DNA of 15,621 bases. Origin: Acidimicrobiia bacterium (GTDB lineage: Bacteria; Actinomycetota; Acidimicrobiia; Acidimicrobiales; AC-14). Within the stretch, counting starts at the first letter, position 1. The number at the start of each line of letters is the position of its first letter. The notes beneath the pieces were generated by a model. The model had not been told where the DNA came from and made no database searches. It worked only from the letters and a program-made list of their open reading frames with translations. The stretch lies in NCBI GenBank assembly GCA_019244985.1, contig JAFASB010000207.1:1-15621 (forward strand). Reading direction: 5' to 3'. A program made the position numbers and the translations under genes. Below, piece by piece: positions 12,347-15,621 of this stretch.

Positions 12347-12853
12347 TCATCACAGCATCCACCGCTTAAAGGCGGTGCTGAAGCAACAGTGAGCCGTCGC
12401 TGTTGAACCCGCTGACATCGGTGGGCAGCGCCACTCGCCGGCGCGAGCGAGAAACCGCCGATTGGCCCGTCTGGGAGGCCCGCGTCAGCCGCGCGTTCGG
12501 GCCGGCTGTTCCGTCTTTGACCTCCGCGCCCGTAGCGGCAGTTCCGTCGCGGCGAACGGCGACCTAGAAGCTGTCGTGATCGCGGGAGTTGCTGCGGTCC
12601 GATCGGCACCTCGGGGGCGTGGCATGCAGTGCCGCCGCCGCATGTTCTGGGCTGTTGAGAACGTCGAACGGTGCGCAAGCGCAGGCGTGGCGTGAGTCGA
12701 GGTATCGGAGGTACTCAGGGTCTTCGACGATCCGGACCGTTGACCCCGATAGATCGGCGCCTGCCCGAGCGCCGACGTTTGCGACTGTTTCAGCGGTTCT
12801 GGGCGCGTTGGAGACTGCGGACCCACTGGAGAACATCGCGCCGCCCTCTGCGG
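12347..12853. other. 507-bp stretch without a convincing gene
   Basis: Several overlapping frames exist on both strands but none reads well over its whole length. The best text is on the minus strand near 12600-12800 (ADLSGSTVRIVEDPEYLRYL, then DSRHACACAPFDVLNSPEHA), possibly a remnant of a gene once following the Rhs cassette. Two short hairpins sit next to each other near the HNH-like start: CACCGC/GCGGTG (12360-12377) and CAACAG/CTGTTG (12384-12405). Neither has a T-tract, so a terminator cannot be claimed. Confidence 0.4.
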
Positions 12854-13111
12854 CTATTCGTCATTCCGCTCCACATAGTTCTCCCCGATCGACGTGACGC
12901 TCCAGCGACCGCCGACGCCGATGCCGCTCGGGTCGGCAACCACGAGGCCGAGCTCCTCGAGAAGTCTGAGTTCATCGAGGACCGTCATTTCGCCGGCCCC
13001 ATTTCTAGCCGTCATCGTGATGTCTATCCATCGAGCGTCCCACCGTCCAGCGCCTTCGGCGACAATGCGCAAGAGCTCTAGTTGACGGTGGCTCAACTCA
13101 GCCGCCTTCAT
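12854..13111 (-). CDS. small winged-helix-like protein, candidate Rhs immunity protein, 85 aa
   Basis: Starts at ATG 13111-13109, overlapping the Rhs gene's stop as ATGA; ATG 13120 three codons earlier is also open. The fold suggested is a winged helix: SHRQLELLRIVAEGAGRWDA (helix 1), MTVLDELRLLEELGLVVAD (helices 2-3) and a beta wing (GVGGRWSVTSIGENYVE). The gene directly after an Rhs toxin tip normally encodes its cognate immunity protein, and the tight overlap fits co-expression. Against this, the fold also suits a transcription regulator. The immunity role is inferred from position only. Confidence 0.65.
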   Translation of the reverse strand: MKAAELSHRQLELLRIVAEGAGRWDARWIDITMTARNGAGEMTVLDELRLLEELGLVVADPSGIGVGGRWSVTSIGENYVERNDE

Positions 13112-15621
13112 GGGCGCCATTCCGGATGGAAGATGTCAGCATTGCCGATGCCGTAATCCTCGAGAGCGGCGGTGTGCACGTTGTTCCACACGTCGTACAT
13201 CTCGGGACCACCGAGATAGCTCGTGCCTCCATAACCCAGAGCGGCATATCGATCGGCCTCGTCCAGCTCGTGCGTGTAGAAGTTGAGGTCCCATTGCGTC
13301 GCCTCCAAGTCACTGGAGGCGATGGAACCGAGCCGGCTGAGCATGCCTTGTTCAGGACCCGCTAGCGCGCCGCCCTCGGGAACGAACCGCTGGAGATGTG
13401 ACGCCACCGCCTGGACTCCCTCGGCGTTGACCTCCGCACTGCTGGCGCTCAACGATTGGATCGGCCCGCCGGCCGCCTCGGGATCGAACTCTCGGCCCGA
13501 CGCGAGTCCTCGGGCACCGGTGAATTCGGGCTCAGCCTCTGCGGCCGGGATGTCGGCAGCGCCGACGTGCGCCACATTCGCGACCGCACCAGCGCCTTCC
13601 ACGGACTCGACGGCGGGCTCGGCTGACATCGGTGCCTCGGGGAGGATCCGGCCGGCGGTTTCAGCGAGCTTCGGAGCGGCCTCCTCGAGTGCGGGCAGGG
13701 TCGGCGCTGCTTTCTCGGCTTCGTGCTCGACCTCATACCCGGCCGCCGACAGGGCAGGCCCAGCGGTGAAAGCACAGCCTCCCATCGTGAAATAGTCACA
13801 AGCGGCGTAGGCGACGGTGCCGACGGTTGCTGCAGCGCCCCAGCCGATCATCTTCCACTTGTTGTGCTTGATGAGGCTGGTCATCGCCTGCGCCCCGGCG
13901 ATCTCGCACCGCATGTAACAGGCAAGTGCCTGGTCCGCCCGGGCCTGCTTAATGGTCGCTTGTCGTTCAAGGGCGAGATCATCCGCCGACCTGGCCGAAC
14001 CAAGTCCTGCAGCGAACGCGTTGTACGACGGATTGGACGACGGGGGCGGTCCTTGCGATGCGTTATCCGAACTTGGCTGGTAGCAGCGGCCGTTCCACCC
14101 GCACGGCCAGTGGCCGGTCGGATCGATCAGGTTGACCGGGTTGCCGTTGACGTACCCATATGTGTTGCGGGTGAGGGGGTCGGTGCCGACGGAAAGATTC
14201 TTAGAAGAGTCGTCGGCCCGGTAGCTGTCGGGCGTAGTGAAGATCGTCCGGCGTGGGTCGTAGGAGCGTGATCCGAGCTGGTAGTAGCCGTCGTTCAATT
14301 GACGCCGGGCGTCCCTGAACCAGTGATCCGGCGCAGGCATCGTCGGCGTAAAGAGGGTGTTGGGCTGGAGGGTCCCGCACACATTGGACGTGGTGAAACC
14401 GATTTCGCCATGCGTCGTCGTCAGCGGTGTCCCAAACGGATCGAAGCGGGCAGTACACATGATCGTGGCCGTCGACGTAATCGTCGTGATGTCGCCCTGG
14501 CCGTCGTCGTTATAGAACTCAGTCGCCGGCGGCGACGTGGACTTCACAGCCCGGCCCAGGGTCTGGCCCGATGGTGCCAGCTCGAAGACGGTGTCGACGT
14601 TTGCGGGACTCGTCTCCATTGCGGTCGTGTTCGACAGGCCGTCGTAGTGCATCGTCGTCACGCCATTGCCGTCGCCGGCGTCGGCGGTGCGCTGGCGGTC
14701 GAGGCCGTCGTAGGTGTTGACGACAGCGTTGAGCGAGCAGTGTTTGGTGTTCGAGGTCCGGTCGAAGCCGTCATAGCCCCAGGTCGTGCAACTGTCGCTG
14801 GCGAGCCCACCCCAGGGGGTGTAGCTCCAATTCGCCGAGCCGAACTGGTCGGTCCGTGACTTCACCGAGTCATCCGCGTTGTAGGTCTGCGTCGCCGTGT
14901 AGCTGTTGCCCGTCGTGGCGTCCTTGTACGGGAACGAGAGGCGGTTGCCGTCGTGGTCCCAGGTAATCGTCCGCGCTGGCTCGGTCCCGGGTGTGAACGA
15001 GGTCAAGTGGCCAGCAGCGTCATAGCCGTACTGGAAGGTGTCGTTCATCGTGGTGACGCCGCTGCTGGTCGCCCCCGACCCCGAGAACGCTTGGCTCAGA
15101 ACGCGCGCGTCGTTGTCGTAGGTGTAGTCCCAGCGGGCCAGCCCGGCGCCGAAGTTCACCGTGGCGAGCGTGTTGTCGGCGTTGAAGGTGTAGGCCGTCT
15201 GGCGACCGTTCTGGTCGGTGCGAGTCGCCGGGCGTCCCGCCGCGTCGTAGGTCCAGGTATTGGTCGTAGTCGTCCCGTCGTAGCCGACGAAGGCCGGTGC
15301 CTTCATCGTCGTGGGCAGCTCGGCATCGTTGAAGGCATACGACGTCGGATAGTTCGTCGATGACGTGTCCTCCCGCCAGGAATATCGGGTCCCCGAGCCG
15401 TCGTAGGAGGAGCGTGTGGTCCGGGTCCCGTCGCCCACAGTGCGCGCACTGCCGTCGAGGTAGTAGGTCGACGTGATGGTCGAGCCGCCACCCGTCGAGT
15501 CGGTGACCGAGGTCTTGTTGCCCGCCGGGTCATAGGACGTGGCGATGGTCGCGGCGGCAAGGCTTGGGTCGTCGCGGCCCTGCTGCTGGTTCTGGCGGTC
15601 GTCTTGGAACCAGGTGAAGTG
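13108..15621 (-). CDS. Rhs/YD-repeat polymorphic toxin, C-terminal 837 aa; 5' end outside window
   Basis: Secreted or surface Rhs protein whose YD-repeat shell encloses a C-terminal toxin used against neighbouring cells. The frame is open to the right edge (SYDPAGNKTSVTD just inside it), so a GTG at 15438 is not the true start. Repeats such as YTYDNDARVLSQAF, YGYDAAGHLTSF, WGYDGFDRTSNT and TYDGLDRQRTAD fill ~14300-15621. The shell-closing core is NTYGYVNGNPVNLIDPTGHW, ending near 14108. The last ~330 residues are the variable tip: a hydrophobic helix (IGWGAAATVGTVAYAACDYF, ~13795-13855), an Ala/Glu-rich linker, and a terminal domain of ~100 residues with FYTHELDEADRYAALGYGG and NVHTAALEDYGIGNADIFHP. 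That last module has conserved-looking His/Glu residues but no toxin class I can name. Followed with a 4-nt overlap by a small candidate immunity gene. Confidence 0.9.
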   Translation of the reverse strand, partial: HFTWFQDDRQNQQQGRDDPSLAAATIATSYDPAGNKTSVTDSTGGGSTITSTYYLDGSARTVGDGTRTTRSSYDGSGTRYSWREDTSSTNYPTSYAFNDAELPTTMKAPAFVGYDGTTTTNTWTYDAAGRPATRTDQNGRQTAYTFNADNTLATVNFGAGLARWDYTYDNDARVLSQAFSGSGATSSGVTTMNDTFQYGYDAAGHLTSFTPGTEPARTITWDHDGNRLSFPYKDATTGNSYTATQTYNADDSVKSRTDQFGSANWSYTPWGGLASDSCTTWGYDGFDRTSNTKHCSLNAVVNTYDGLDRQRTADAGDGNGVTTMHYDGLSNTTAMETSPANVDTVFELAPSGQTLGRAVKSTSPPATEFYNDDGQGDITTITSTATIMCTARFDPFGTPLTTTHGEIGFTTSNVCGTLQPNTLFTPTMPAPDHWFRDARRQLNDGYYQLGSRSYDPRRTIFTTPDSYRADDSSKNLSVGTDPLTRNTYGYVNGNPVNLIDPTGHWPCGWNGRCYQPSSDNASQGPPPSSNPSYNAFAAGLGSARSADDLALERQATIKQARADQALACYMRCEIAGAQAMTSLIKHNKWKMIGWGAAATVGTVAYAACDYFTMGGCAFTAGPALSAAGYEVEHEAEKAAPTLPALEEAAPKLAETAGRILPEAPMSAEPAVESVEGAGAVANVAHVGAADIPAAEAEPEFTGARGLASGREFDPEAAGGPIQSLSASSAEVNAEGVQAVASHLQRFVPEGGALAGPEQGMLSRLGSIASSDLEATQWDLNFYTHELDEADRYAALGYGGTSYLGGPEMYDVWNNVHTAALEDYGIGNADIFHPEWRP

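Noticed and set aside
13126..15363. Plus-strand frames of 130-190 codons antisense to the Rhs gene
   Set aside because: The minus strand has unmistakable YD repeats over the same span; the plus frames lack any motif.
1..15621. CRISPR array or guide-RNA repeats linked to the Tn7-like operon
   Set aside because: No regularly spaced direct repeats or cas-effector genes were seen on either strand; RNA-guided transposition is not supported within this window.

Overview
The window is GC-rich throughout. Short intergenic gaps, ATGA/GTGA start-stop overlaps, many GTG starts and Ala/Arg/Val-rich proteins point to an actinobacterium-like, high-GC chromosome. No rRNA or tRNA was seen, and genus cannot be told. 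It reads as an accessory region made of adjacent cassettes, not core metabolism.

Layout. (1) 3-1726, plus strand: an ImmA/IrrE-type metallopeptidase cut by the window edge, coupled to an unrecognised 336-residue protein. (2) 1674-2611, minus strand: a small HTH protein coupled to an unrecognised 223-residue protein, with a perfect 18-bp AT-rich palindrome just upstream (2626-2643). (3) 2930-8385, minus strand: the centrepiece, a tightly packed six-gene operon. In transcription order it encodes a RecB/Cas4-like PD-(D/E)XK nuclease, a DDE transposase of the TnsB/TniA/MuA type, a TnsC/TniB AAA+ ATPase, a 452-residue protein that looks like a dead ATPase joined to a dead tyrosine-recombinase fold, a 253-residue XRE-headed regulator and a Phd/YefM-like small protein. 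(4) 8509-8805, plus strand: a divergent small HTH protein, followed by a hairpin terminator. (5) 9028-11254, plus strand: a tandem-HxlR regulator, a short possible ORF, a calcineurin-like metallophosphoesterase and a small zinc-ribbon protein. (6) 11579-15621, minus strand: the C-terminal part of an Rhs/YD-repeat polymorphic toxin cut by the right edge, a 4-nt-overlapping small winged-helix-like protein (candidate immunity factor), a ~500-bp gap and an HNH-like protein.

How the parts fit. The operon at 2930-8385 looks like a Tn7/Mu-like transposition module. The DDE enzyme would join ends, the PD-(D/E)XK nuclease would cut the non-transferred strand as TnsA does, and the AAA+ protein would pass on target choice. 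No TniQ/TnsD-type protein is visible. The 452-residue protein sits where one would be expected, so it is the best candidate for an unusual target selector; this is inference from reading the sequence. The terminal inverted repeats and target duplication could not be located, so element borders and cargo are undefined. The Rhs gene and its neighbour form a separate contact-dependent toxin/immunity cassette.
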